Below the pieces are notes generated by a model, which had not been told where the DNA came from, searched no databases, and saw nothing but the letters and a program-made list of their open reading frames with translations. Shown here in pieces: positions 57,180 through 64,000 of a DNA stretch of 64,000 bases. Source of the DNA: Microcella alkaliphila (GTDB lineage Bacteria; Actinomycetota; Actinomycetes; Actinomycetales; Microbacteriaceae); assembly GCF_004216855.1 (NCBI RefSeq), contig NZ_SGXT01000018.1, positions 124,001 through 188,000 of the forward strand. Reading direction: 5' to 3'. Position 1 is the first letter of the stretch; each line of letters starts with the position of its first letter. A program made the position numbers and the translations under genes.

Positions 57180-58190
57180 TTACGCGTCCTTATTGGATGC
57201 GACGGGTAACTGCTTCGTCTTCGGCGCACCGCCGCGGGTGGTCGGCTTCTGCTCGGTGGCCTTGCTCGCGCGGTCGAGTCCGTCCATGACAACGCGGTTG
57301 AGCGCGGGCAGCGCCACGCCGAGGTCGTCGAGAGCGAGCTTCAAGCGCAGGCGCAGCTCGCGGGCGATCTCGAACTGTTCGGGGCCGCGCACCTTCATGA
57401 CGAGGCGAATGACGAGCGCCTCGGCCGAGATCGACTCGATGCCCCAGACCTCGGGCTTCTCGAGCACCTTGCGACGCCACTTGGGGTCGTCGGCGAGGCG
57501 CTGCGCGGTCTCGAGCATGGTGCGCTCGACCGCCTCGACGTCACTCGTGTACGGCGCGGGGAGGTCGATGATGACCCGTGCCCAGCCCTGCGACTTGTTG
57601 CCCACGGTCACGATTTCGCCGTTGCGAACGAACCACAGGGTGCCGCCGACGTCACGCACCTGCGTCACGCGCACGCCGACCGACTCGACGACGCCGTCAA
57701 CCGGGCCCTGCGTCGACTGCAGCGACACGATGTCGCCGACGCCCAGCTGGTCTTCGAAGACCATGAACAGGCCGTTCAGCATGTCTTTGACGAGGCTCTG
57801 CGCGCCGAAGCCGAGCGCGGCGCCGAGCACGCCGGCCGACGCGATGAGCGCCGTGACCGAGAAATTCAGCTCGCTCAAGATCAGCACGATCGCCACGGCG
57901 ACGATCGACCACGTCACGAGGTTGCGCAGCACGCTCCCGATCGTGCGCGTGCGCTGCACCACACGAACGGCGTGCAGTGGCGACGCGCTGAGCTCGACCG
58001 TGTGCTCGACCGCCTGGGCCTTCTTGACGCCCGAGACGACCCGATCAACGACGCGGCGAATCGAGATCAGCAGCACCCAGCGCAGGATCACCGCGCCGAC
58101 GATCACGCCCGCGATGCGGAACACGGCCTCGTTCGTCTGCACGAACGTGACGATGCCCTCCCAGAGCCCTGCCCAACTGAAACCGTCCAT
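57180..58190 (-). CDS. MscS-family mechanosensitive channel
   Basis: The 336-residue protein has two or three N-terminal helices, the pore helix region ASAGVLGAALGFGAQSLVKDMLNG and the cytoplasmic domain with GDIVSLQSTQGPVDGVVESVGVRVTQVRD and NGEIVTVGNKSQGWAR. It opens under membrane tension. Confidence 0.92.
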   Translation of the reverse strand: MDGFSWAGLWEGIVTFVQTNEAVFRIAGVIVGAVILRWVLLISIRRVVDRVVSGVKKAQAVEHTVELSASPLHAVRVVQRTRTIGSVLRNLVTWSIVAVAIVLILSELNFSVTALIASAGVLGAALGFGAQSLVKDMLNGLFMVFEDQLGVGDIVSLQSTQGPVDGVVESVGVRVTQVRDVGGTLWFVRNGEIVTVGNKSQGWARVIIDLPAPYTSDVEAVERTMLETAQRLADDPKWRRKVLEKPEVWGIESISAEALVIRLVMKVRGPEQFEIARELRLRLKLALDDLGVALPALNRVVMDGLDRASKATEQKPTTRGGAPKTKQLPVASNKDA

Positions 58191-58255
58191 TGCGGCAAGC
58201 CTAGCGACGGGGTCTATGCGGACGAATCAGGCGGCGACGATTAGCCCAGACGCGA

Positions 58256-58296
58256 CTCAGCCCCGCGCATCCGAAAAAAGGATGCGCGGGGCTGAG
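58256..58296 (-). terminator. terminator of pepN, 17-bp perfect stem
   Basis: CTCAGCCCCGCGCATCC (58256-58272) pairs perfectly with 58280-58296 around GAAAAAA. It lies just after the pepN stop on the minus strand and before mscS. The stem contains GCATCC/GGATGC. Confidence 0.88.
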
Positions 58297-58321
58297 ATCG
58301 TGACCGGATGCTCGGCGCCGG

Positions 58322-60868
58322 TTACGCGCGCGCGTCGCGACGCTGCGCGGCGACCGCCCGCTCGACGCCCGCGAGGTTCTCGCTCACCATGCGGCGCAGG
58401 GCCGCGGGCTGGTCGGCGTTCGCCTCGAGCCACGCGCGCGTCTTCACGATGAGGTTCTCGTTCGCGAGCGCGGCGGGGTAGAGGCCGAGAATCAGGTACT
58501 CGGCGATCTTGTACGTGCGCGACTCCCAGATCGGCACGATCGCGTCGAAGTACGCGCCGACGAGCTCGGCAAAGCCGGTCGGGCCGTTGGCGTGCTGCCA
58601 GCCCATCGTCGTCATGCGCACAATCGCGTTCGGCACGGTGTCGTCGCCGACCAGCTGGTCGAACACGGCGCGCTTCGCGTCGCTGCCGGGCAAGGCAGCC
58701 CGGGCTCGGGCGGCGGCCTGCTGACCGTTCGACGTGTTGTCCGTCGAGAGCGCCGCGTCGATCTCGCTGTGGCCGATCGCGCCGTTGAGCGCCAGGCCCT
58801 CGATGAGCAGCCAGTCAAGGTCGGTGTCAACGGTGAGCTCGGGCAGCGTGATGGTGCCGTCGCGCAGCCCGCTGAGGGTTGCGACGTGGGCGGGCGTCGC
58901 GGCCATGTTCGCGAAGTACTGCACGAACTGGAACTGTGCGTCGCTGCCCGGCTCGGCCTCGGCGGCCAGCTGCCACAGGCCGTCGGCGACGGCGACGACC
59001 GTTTCCTCGCGCGTCGAGGGTTCGACGTAGGTGCGGGCGACCTGCGCGAGCTGCAAGAGCGTGGTGCGGATCGTCGTCGACTCGGTCTCGCTCGCGATGT
59101 TGTTGAGCACGAGGCGCACGTAGTCGCGGGCGGCGGTCTCGCCGTCGCGCGTCGCATCCCACGCCGCACCCCACACGATGGCGCGGGCGAGCGGGTTCTC
59201 GATGTCCTTGAGGTGCGCGATTGCCGTCTCTAGCGAGGCGTCGTCGAGGCGAATCTTCGCGTAGGCGAGGTCGTCGTCGTTCAGCAGGATGAGCGCGGGG
59301 CGGGTCTTACCGACCAGTTCGGCGACCTCGGTGCGCTCGCCGTCGACGTCGAGCTCGTGGCGGTGGGTGCGCACGAGCGACCCACCGTCGAGTTCGTAGA
59401 AGCCGATGGCCATGCGGTGCGGGCGAATCGTCGGGTAGTCGGGGTGTGCGCTCTGCAGCACCGCGAACGCCGTGATGACGCCGCTGTCGTCAACCGTCAG
59501 CTCGGGGCGCAGCGTGTTGACGCCCGCCGTCTCGAGCCACTTGGCGCTCCAGTCGGTGAGCTCGCGGCCGCTCGTGGCCTCCAGCTCGCGCAGCAGGTCG
59601 ACGAGCTCGGTGTTGCCCCAGGCGTGCTTCGTGAAGTAGTTCGAGACGCCCGCGAAGAAGTCCTCCTCGCCGACCCACGCGACGAGTTGCTTCAGCACGC
59701 TGCCGCCCTTGGCGTAGGTGATGCCGTCGAAGTTGACCTGCACGTCTTCCAGGTCGCGGATGTCGGCGACGATCGGGTGGGTCGAGGGCAGCTGGTCTTG
59801 CTTGTACGCCCAGCTCTTCTCCATCGCCTGGAAGGTCGTCCAGGCTTCCGTCCACTCGGTGGCCTCGGCGGTCGCGATGGTGGAGGCCCACTCGGCGAAC
59901 GACTCGTTCAGCCACAGGTCGTTCCACCACTTCATGGTGACGAGGTCGCCGAACCACATGTGGGCGAGCTCGTGCAGGATCGTGACGACGCGGCGCTCCT
60001 TCACGGCGTCAGTCACCTTCGAGCGGAAGACGTAGACCTCGGTGAAGGTCACGCAGCCCGCGTTCTCCATCGCGCCGGCGTTGAACTCGGGAACGAACAG
60101 CTGGTCGTACTTCTCGAAGGGGTAGGGCACGTCGAACTTCGACTCGAAGTAGGCGAATCCCTTGCGGGTGATGTCGAAGATGTAGTCGGCGTCGAGGTAC
60201 TCGAACAGCGACGCGCGAGCGTAGATGCCGAGCGGAATGGTGCGGCCGTCGCTGGAGGTGAGCTCCGAGTGCACGCTCTGGTAGGGGCCGGCGACGATGG
60301 CGGTGACGTAGCTCGAGATGCGCTGCGTCTTGGGGAAGGCGAAGACCGCGCTGTCGCCCTCGACCGTGGGTTCGGGGGTGACGCCGTTCGAGACGACCTT
60401 CCAGTGCTTCGGTGCGCGCACGGTGAAGGTGAACGTGGCCTTCAGGTCGGGCTGCTCGAACACGGCGAACACGCGGCGGCTGTCGGGAACCTCGAACTGC
60501 GAGTAGAGGTAGACCTCGCCGTCGACGGGGTCGACGAAGCGGTGCAGGCCCTCACCGGTGTTCGTGTACTCGTGGTCGGCGACGACCGTCAGCTCGTTCT
60601 CGGCGGCCAGGTTCGGCAGCTGGATGCGGATACCGTCGGCCACCTCGGCCGGGTCGAGCTCCACCCCGTTCAGGGTGACCGCGTGCACCTCGCGCGCGAT
60701 GGCGTCGATGAACGTCGAGGCGCCGGGCGTCGCAGTGAACGTCACCGTCGACGTCGAGCGAAACACCTCCGGCCCGGTCGTCAGGTCGAGCTCGACGCGA
60801 TAGCTCTGGGTCGATACGAGCGACGAGCGCTCGCTCGCCTCCACGCGGGTGAGATTGTCTGCGGGCAC
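58322..60868 (-). CDS. pepN: aminopeptidase N
   Basis: The 848-residue M1 peptidase has GAMENAGCVTF and the zinc site HELAHMWFGDLVTMKWWNDLWLNESFAEW (HExxH-x18-E). It removes N-terminal residues from peptides. Confidence 0.96.
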   Translation of the reverse strand: MPADNLTRVEASERSSLVSTQSYRVELDLTTGPEVFRSTSTVTFTATPGASTFIDAIAREVHAVTLNGVELDPAEVADGIRIQLPNLAAENELTVVADHEYTNTGEGLHRFVDPVDGEVYLYSQFEVPDSRRVFAVFEQPDLKATFTFTVRAPKHWKVVSNGVTPEPTVEGDSAVFAFPKTQRISSYVTAIVAGPYQSVHSELTSSDGRTIPLGIYARASLFEYLDADYIFDITRKGFAYFESKFDVPYPFEKYDQLFVPEFNAGAMENAGCVTFTEVYVFRSKVTDAVKERRVVTILHELAHMWFGDLVTMKWWNDLWLNESFAEWASTIATAEATEWTEAWTTFQAMEKSWAYKQDQLPSTHPIVADIRDLEDVQVNFDGITYAKGGSVLKQLVAWVGEEDFFAGVSNYFTKHAWGNTELVDLLRELEATSGRELTDWSAKWLETAGVNTLRPELTVDDSGVITAFAVLQSAHPDYPTIRPHRMAIGFYELDGGSLVRTHRHELDVDGERTEVAELVGKTRPALILLNDDDLAYAKIRLDDASLETAIAHLKDIENPLARAIVWGAAWDATRDGETAARDYVRLVLNNIASETESTTIRTTLLQLAQVARTYVEPSTREETVVAVADGLWQLAAEAEPGSDAQFQFVQYFANMAATPAHVATLSGLRDGTITLPELTVDTDLDWLLIEGLALNGAIGHSEIDAALSTDNTSNGQQAAARARAALPGSDAKRAVFDQLVGDDTVPNAIVRMTTMGWQHANGPTGFAELVGAYFDAIVPIWESRTYKIAEYLILGLYPAALANENLIVKTRAWLEANADQPAALRRMVSENLAGVERAVAAQRRDARA

Positions 60869-60931
60869 GGTTGCGGCCTCCTTCGGCGACGGACGTGAGT
60901 GGCGCGGCTCGTGGCCGCACAGCCGCCCAGC

Positions 60932-62887
60932 CTAGTGCGCGGGCCCGAGCGCCGCCCCGTCGTTCACCGAGGCAAGCGCCGGGTCGTCGACCACGCGCAT
61001 CCAGACGATGCCGTGTTCGGGAATCGTGAGGTCCGTGCGCAGCGACCGCCGCTCGCCGGTGATCAGGTCGACGCCGGTCGGCGGCTGACCAGACAGGGTC
61101 AGCGCCGTGACCGTCTGCGGCTGGTCGGCCATGTTCGCGAAGCACAGGATGCGCGTGGCCATTCCCTCGTACACGCCCGGTCGCTGATACCCGAGCACGT
61201 GCGGGTTCTTCGCGTCGAAGCCGATGAGCGTGCCCCCCGCGAACTCGGGGGTGCGGCGGCGTAGCTCGATAAGGGCCGTCAGCATCGTGTAGAGCCGACC
61301 GGCGTCGGTCGCGGGGTCGTGGCGCTCGGCGTAGCGCGCCTCCGGGTAGAAGGGCCGCCCCGACCACCGGCTGTCGTCTGCCTTGCCGGGGTCGTCGCGG
61401 TACGAGTAGTCGTTCGTCTGGCCGACCTCGTCGCCCAGGTAGATCAGCGGCAGGCCGCCGGTCGACAGCGCGATTGAGTGGGCGAGCACGATGCGGTCGA
61501 TCGCGCCGCGGTCACCCGCCTCGAGCCCCGTCAGCGACGCGGTCGCCCCGCTGATGCGGCAGTCGCCCGTCTTCGGGTTGTCTTGGAACGGGATGCCGCG
61601 GGCGAAGCTGCCGGGGAATCGCCCGACGTAGAAGTTGTTCAAGAAGCGCCGGTGCTCGAAGCCGTTGATTCCGAGCTCGGCGGCGTCCTCGTCGGCGAAG
61701 GTCCAGCCGATGTCGTCGTGACTGCGCACGTAGTTCACCCACGCGGTGCCGTCGGGCAGATTGTGGCGCCGGTCGAGCGCCTGTTGCAGGAGGCGTGCAT
61801 CCCGCGTCGCCAGCGAGTTCCAGATGAGCGCCATTTGCAGGGGGTTGTACGAGATCTGGCACTCGCCCGGCGAGATGTACTCGACCACCTGGTCGGGGTG
61901 CACGATCGCCTCGCTCTTGAAGATCAGCGCGGGAGCGGCGATGCGGCACACGGCGTTGAAGGCCTGCAGCAGCAGGTGCGCTTCGGGCAGCGACTCGCAG
62001 CTCGTGCCGAGCTTTTTCCAGATGAAGGCGACCGCGTCCATGCGCAGCACGTCGATGCCCTGGTTGGCGAGGAAGAGCATCTCGCCGGCCATCGCGCGGA
62101 ACACCGCGGGGTTCGCGTAGTTGAGGTCCCACTGGAAGCTGTGGAAGGTGGCCCACACCCAGCGCCTCGATCCGTCGGGCACGGGCACGAACGAGCCGGG
62201 GTGGTCGTCGGGGAAGATCTCGCGCACCGTCTCCTCGTACCGATCGGGCATGGTGCGGTCGGGGAAGATCCAGTAGTAGTCCTCGAACTCCTTCTCGCCC
62301 GCGAGCGCGCGCTGGGCCCACTCGTGCTCGTTCGAGGTGTGATTGAAGATGAAGTCGACGACGAGGGCGATGCCGTTTGCCCGCAGCTCGGCGGCGAGCT
62401 GCGTCAGCTGCTCCATGTCGCCGAGCGCGGGATTCACCTCCCGGTAGCTCGACACGGCGTAGCCGCCGTCGCTGTTCGGCTCGGGCGCCAAGAACAGGGG
62501 CATGAGGTGCAGATACGTCAGCCCGAGTTCGCGGAAATACGGGATGCGCGCGCGCACGCCCTCGAGGTCGCCCGCGTACCGGTCGACGTACGCAACGCCG
62601 CCGAGCATCCGATTTGACTGGAACCAGGAGGGTTCCGCCTCGCGGGCCGCATCGAGTTCCTTCAGATCGGCGGGGCGCCGCTGCCAGCTCGCGGCGAGCT
62701 CGCCGAGCAGCGCCTCGAGGTGTCGCGCGACGGAGGCGTCATCGCCGTAGACGCGGGCGAAGAGTGAGGCGAGACGCGGCACCTCACGCTCGGCGCGCGC
62801 TCGGAAGGCGGCCCAGTCGGCATCGGAGGTCTCGGGCCGCCGCGCCGTCTCCAGGATGCTCGTGTCGATACCGAGAGGATGCTCCAT
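60932..62887 (-). CDS. GH13 amylosucrase-like glycosidase
   Basis: The 651-residue GH13 protein has the nucleophile region [19 protein letters not shown], acid/base FKSEAIV and the third Asp in VRSHDDIGW, with an N-terminal helical domain. Features and order match amylosucrase, which builds glucan from sucrose, though sucrose hydrolase is possible. ATG 62887 preferred over 62899. Confidence 0.88.
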   Translation of the reverse strand: MEHPLGIDTSILETARRPETSDADWAAFRARAEREVPRLASLFARVYGDDASVARHLEALLGELAASWQRRPADLKELDAAREAEPSWFQSNRMLGGVAYVDRYAGDLEGVRARIPYFRELGLTYLHLMPLFLAPEPNSDGGYAVSSYREVNPALGDMEQLTQLAAELRANGIALVVDFIFNHTSNEHEWAQRALAGEKEFEDYYWIFPDRTMPDRYEETVREIFPDDHPGSFVPVPDGSRRWVWATFHSFQWDLNYANPAVFRAMAGEMLFLANQGIDVLRMDAVAFIWKKLGTSCESLPEAHLLLQAFNAVCRIAAPALIFKSEAIVHPDQVVEYISPGECQISYNPLQMALIWNSLATRDARLLQQALDRRHNLPDGTAWVNYVRSHDDIGWTFADEDAAELGINGFEHRRFLNNFYVGRFPGSFARGIPFQDNPKTGDCRISGATASLTGLEAGDRGAIDRIVLAHSIALSTGGLPLIYLGDEVGQTNDYSYRDDPGKADDSRWSGRPFYPEARYAERHDPATDAGRLYTMLTALIELRRRTPEFAGGTLIGFDAKNPHVLGYQRPGVYEGMATRILCFANMADQPQTVTALTLSGQPPTGVDLITGERRSLRTDLTIPEHGIVWMRVVDDPALASVNDGAALGPAH

Positions 62888-62914
62888 TGCCCGCCTCATC
62901 TATTGTCCAAGTGG

Positions 62915-62940
62915 ATAACCTCTGGCACTCTGGAGGTTAT
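62915..62940 (+). promoter_or_regulatory. inverted repeat covering the ribosome-binding site and start of the FAD oxidoreductase gene
   Basis: ATAACCTC (62915-62922) and GAGGTTAT (62933-62940) pair perfectly around a 10-base spacer. The right arm contains most of the GGAGG ribosome site (62932-62936) and the first two bases of the ATG. It could be a protein operator or an mRNA hairpin that masks translation. It lies in the divergent gap before the amylosucrase gene. Confidence 0.55.
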
Positions 62941-64000
62941 GGCCTCCACGGTATTCGAACGTCGCCCCGCAGACCCTGCGCTCGTGCGCGAGGCGCTCGC
63001 CGACTCGCGTCTCAGCGTCTTTTGGCTCGACGACCTGCCGACTCGTGAGCCGCAGCCACGACTCACTCGGCGGATCCACGCCGACCTCGCCGTCGTCGGT
63101 GGCGGCTACACGGGCCTGTGGACGGCTCTGCGCGCCAAGGAACGCGACCCCGAGCGTCGAGTGGTGCTCGTCGAGGGGAAGACGATCGGCTGGGCGGCGT
63201 CGGGGCGCAATGGCGGCTTCGTCGAGGCGAGCCTCACCCACGGCGAGAAGAACGGTGAGGCCCGCTACCCCGACGAACTCGAGACGCTCGACCGCCTCGG
63301 CATGCAGAACCTCGACGAGATTCAGCAGACGGTCGAGGCGCGCAACTGGCAGTGCGACTTCGAGCGTGTCGGCTCGTTCGCCGTCGCCACCGAGCCGTAC
63401 CAGGTGGCTGAGCTCGCCGAGGCGCACGACGGCGAGACCGAGCACTTCTACGACGCCGAGGCGATGCGGGCGCACATCGCGTCGCCGACCTACGAGGGCG
63501 GCCTCTGGTCGACCCGCGACACGGCGCTCGCCCACCCGGGCAAGCTCGCGCGCGAACTGCTGACCGCGTGCCTCGAGGCGGGCGTCGAGGTCTTCGAGTC
63601 GTCGCCCGTGCTCGAACTGCGCGCCGAGCCCGACGCGGTCGAGCTGCGCCTGCGCGAGGGGGGAGTCGTCCGCGCGAGCCGCGTCGCGCTCGCGACCAAC
63701 GCCTTCCCGTCGCTGCTGAAGCGCTACCGCCTACACACGGTGCCGGTCTACGACTACGTGCTCATGACCGAACCGCTCACGGATGCTCAGCTCGCCTCGA
63801 TCGGCTGGTCCGGTCGTCAGGGGGTCGCCGATTCGGCCAACCAGTTCCACTACTACCGGCTGTCGGCCGACAACCGCATCCTCTGGGGCGGCTACGACGC
63901 GATCTACCACTTCGGTGGCCGCATTCGCCCCGAGTACGACGAGCGGCCCGAGAGTTACGAGCGTCTCGCGAGCCACTTCTTCACGACCTTCCCGCAGCTG
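62939..64000 (+). CDS. FAD-dependent oxidoreductase (DAO / gamma-glutamylputrescine oxidase-like), cut by window end
   Basis: The first 354 residues are present: DLAVVGGGYTGLWTALRAKERDP (FAD motif, residues ~38-60) and WAASGRNGGFVEASL. These resemble PuuB-type amine oxidases. The gene starts at ATG 62939 with GGAGG 2 bases before, and runs off the window at 64000. Substrate unknown. Confidence 0.85.
   Translation, partial: MASTVFERRPADPALVREALADSRLSVFWLDDLPTREPQPRLTRRIHADLAVVGGGYTGLWTALRAKERDPERRVVLVEGKTIGWAASGRNGGFVEASLTHGEKNGEARYPDELETLDRLGMQNLDEIQQTVEARNWQCDFERVGSFAVATEPYQVAELAEAHDGETEHFYDAEAMRAHIASPTYEGGLWSTRDTALAHPGKLARELLTACLEAGVEVFESSPVLELRAEPDAVELRLREGGVVRASRVALATNAFPSLLKRYRLHTVPVYDYVLMTEPLTDAQLASIGWSGRQGVADSANQFHYYRLSADNRILWGGYDAIYHFGGRIRPEYDERPESYERLASHFFTTFPQL

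Overview
The window is high-GC (about 70% by eye) actinobacterial chromosome, most like a Microbacteriaceae genome. Supporting signs are an AdnAB-like helicase-nuclease pair, a GuaB1-type enzyme, a SigH/RsrA-type sigma/anti-sigma pair beside aroA-rsgA-hisN, a fused 2-oxoglutarate dehydrogenase (OdhA/Kgd type), an actinobacterial Tad pilus locus and a tmRNA with the tag ANAKRTDFALAA. Genus cannot be fixed from the sequence alone.

Layout. 0-7.1 kb: two small proteins and the adnAB-like pair. 7.1-20.9 kb: an accessory region that starts and ends near type II toxin-antitoxin modules and carries a catabolic set. The set comprises a five-gene minus-strand operon (aldehyde dehydrogenase, class III extradiol dioxygenase, fumarylacetoacetase-family hydrolase, 3Fe-4S ferredoxin, ferredoxin reductase), a MarR regulator, a cytochrome P450, a quinone-oxidoreductase-like enzyme, a divergent glutamine amidotransferase / glutamine-synthetase-like pair and an acetoacetate-decarboxylase-fold protein. 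Three promoters here share a 22-bp dyad motif, so they probably form one regulon, likely under the MarR protein. The 3' end of the glutamine-synthetase-like gene is duplicated about 1.08 kb downstream. The segment between the copies holds a 38-residue basic peptide gene translationally coupled to a four-helix membrane protein.

20.9-25.7 kb: a Tad/Flp pilus operon (tadA, tadB, tadC, pilin, three TadE/F/G-like proteins). 25.8-33.3 kb: a short-chain dehydrogenase, a membrane protein, then prfB, ftsE, ftsX, smpB, an MFS exporter and ssrA. 33.4-35.9 kb: a YccF protein, a membrane protein/XRE regulator pair under a 34-bp perfect palindrome, a decayed oxidoreductase gene and a lipoprotein. 35.9-40.2 kb: hisN, rsgA and aroA on the minus strand, and sigH-rsrA. 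40.2-48.1 kb: odhA, guaB1 and two CNNM-type CBS membrane proteins, the first frameshifted. 48.4-55.3 kb: a TetR-regulated acyl-CoA carboxylase / acyl-CoA dehydrogenase / MaoC / CitE-like operon, probably for branched-chain amino acid or acyl-CoA catabolism. 55.4-64 kb: an NmrA-like protein, a membrane protein, a truncated haemoglobin, an MscS channel, pepN, an amylosucrase-like enzyme and the start of an FAD oxidoreductase.

The most striking cross-cutting signal is the nonamer GGATGCTCG / CGAGCATCC. I found 26 exact copies, balanced between strands, where about one is expected. It lies in and between genes and occurs as inverted pairs, one of them in an intergenic hairpin. This resembles DNA-uptake sequences of naturally transformable bacteria. 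Together with the Tad pilus locus it suggests an undescribed uptake or recombination signal.
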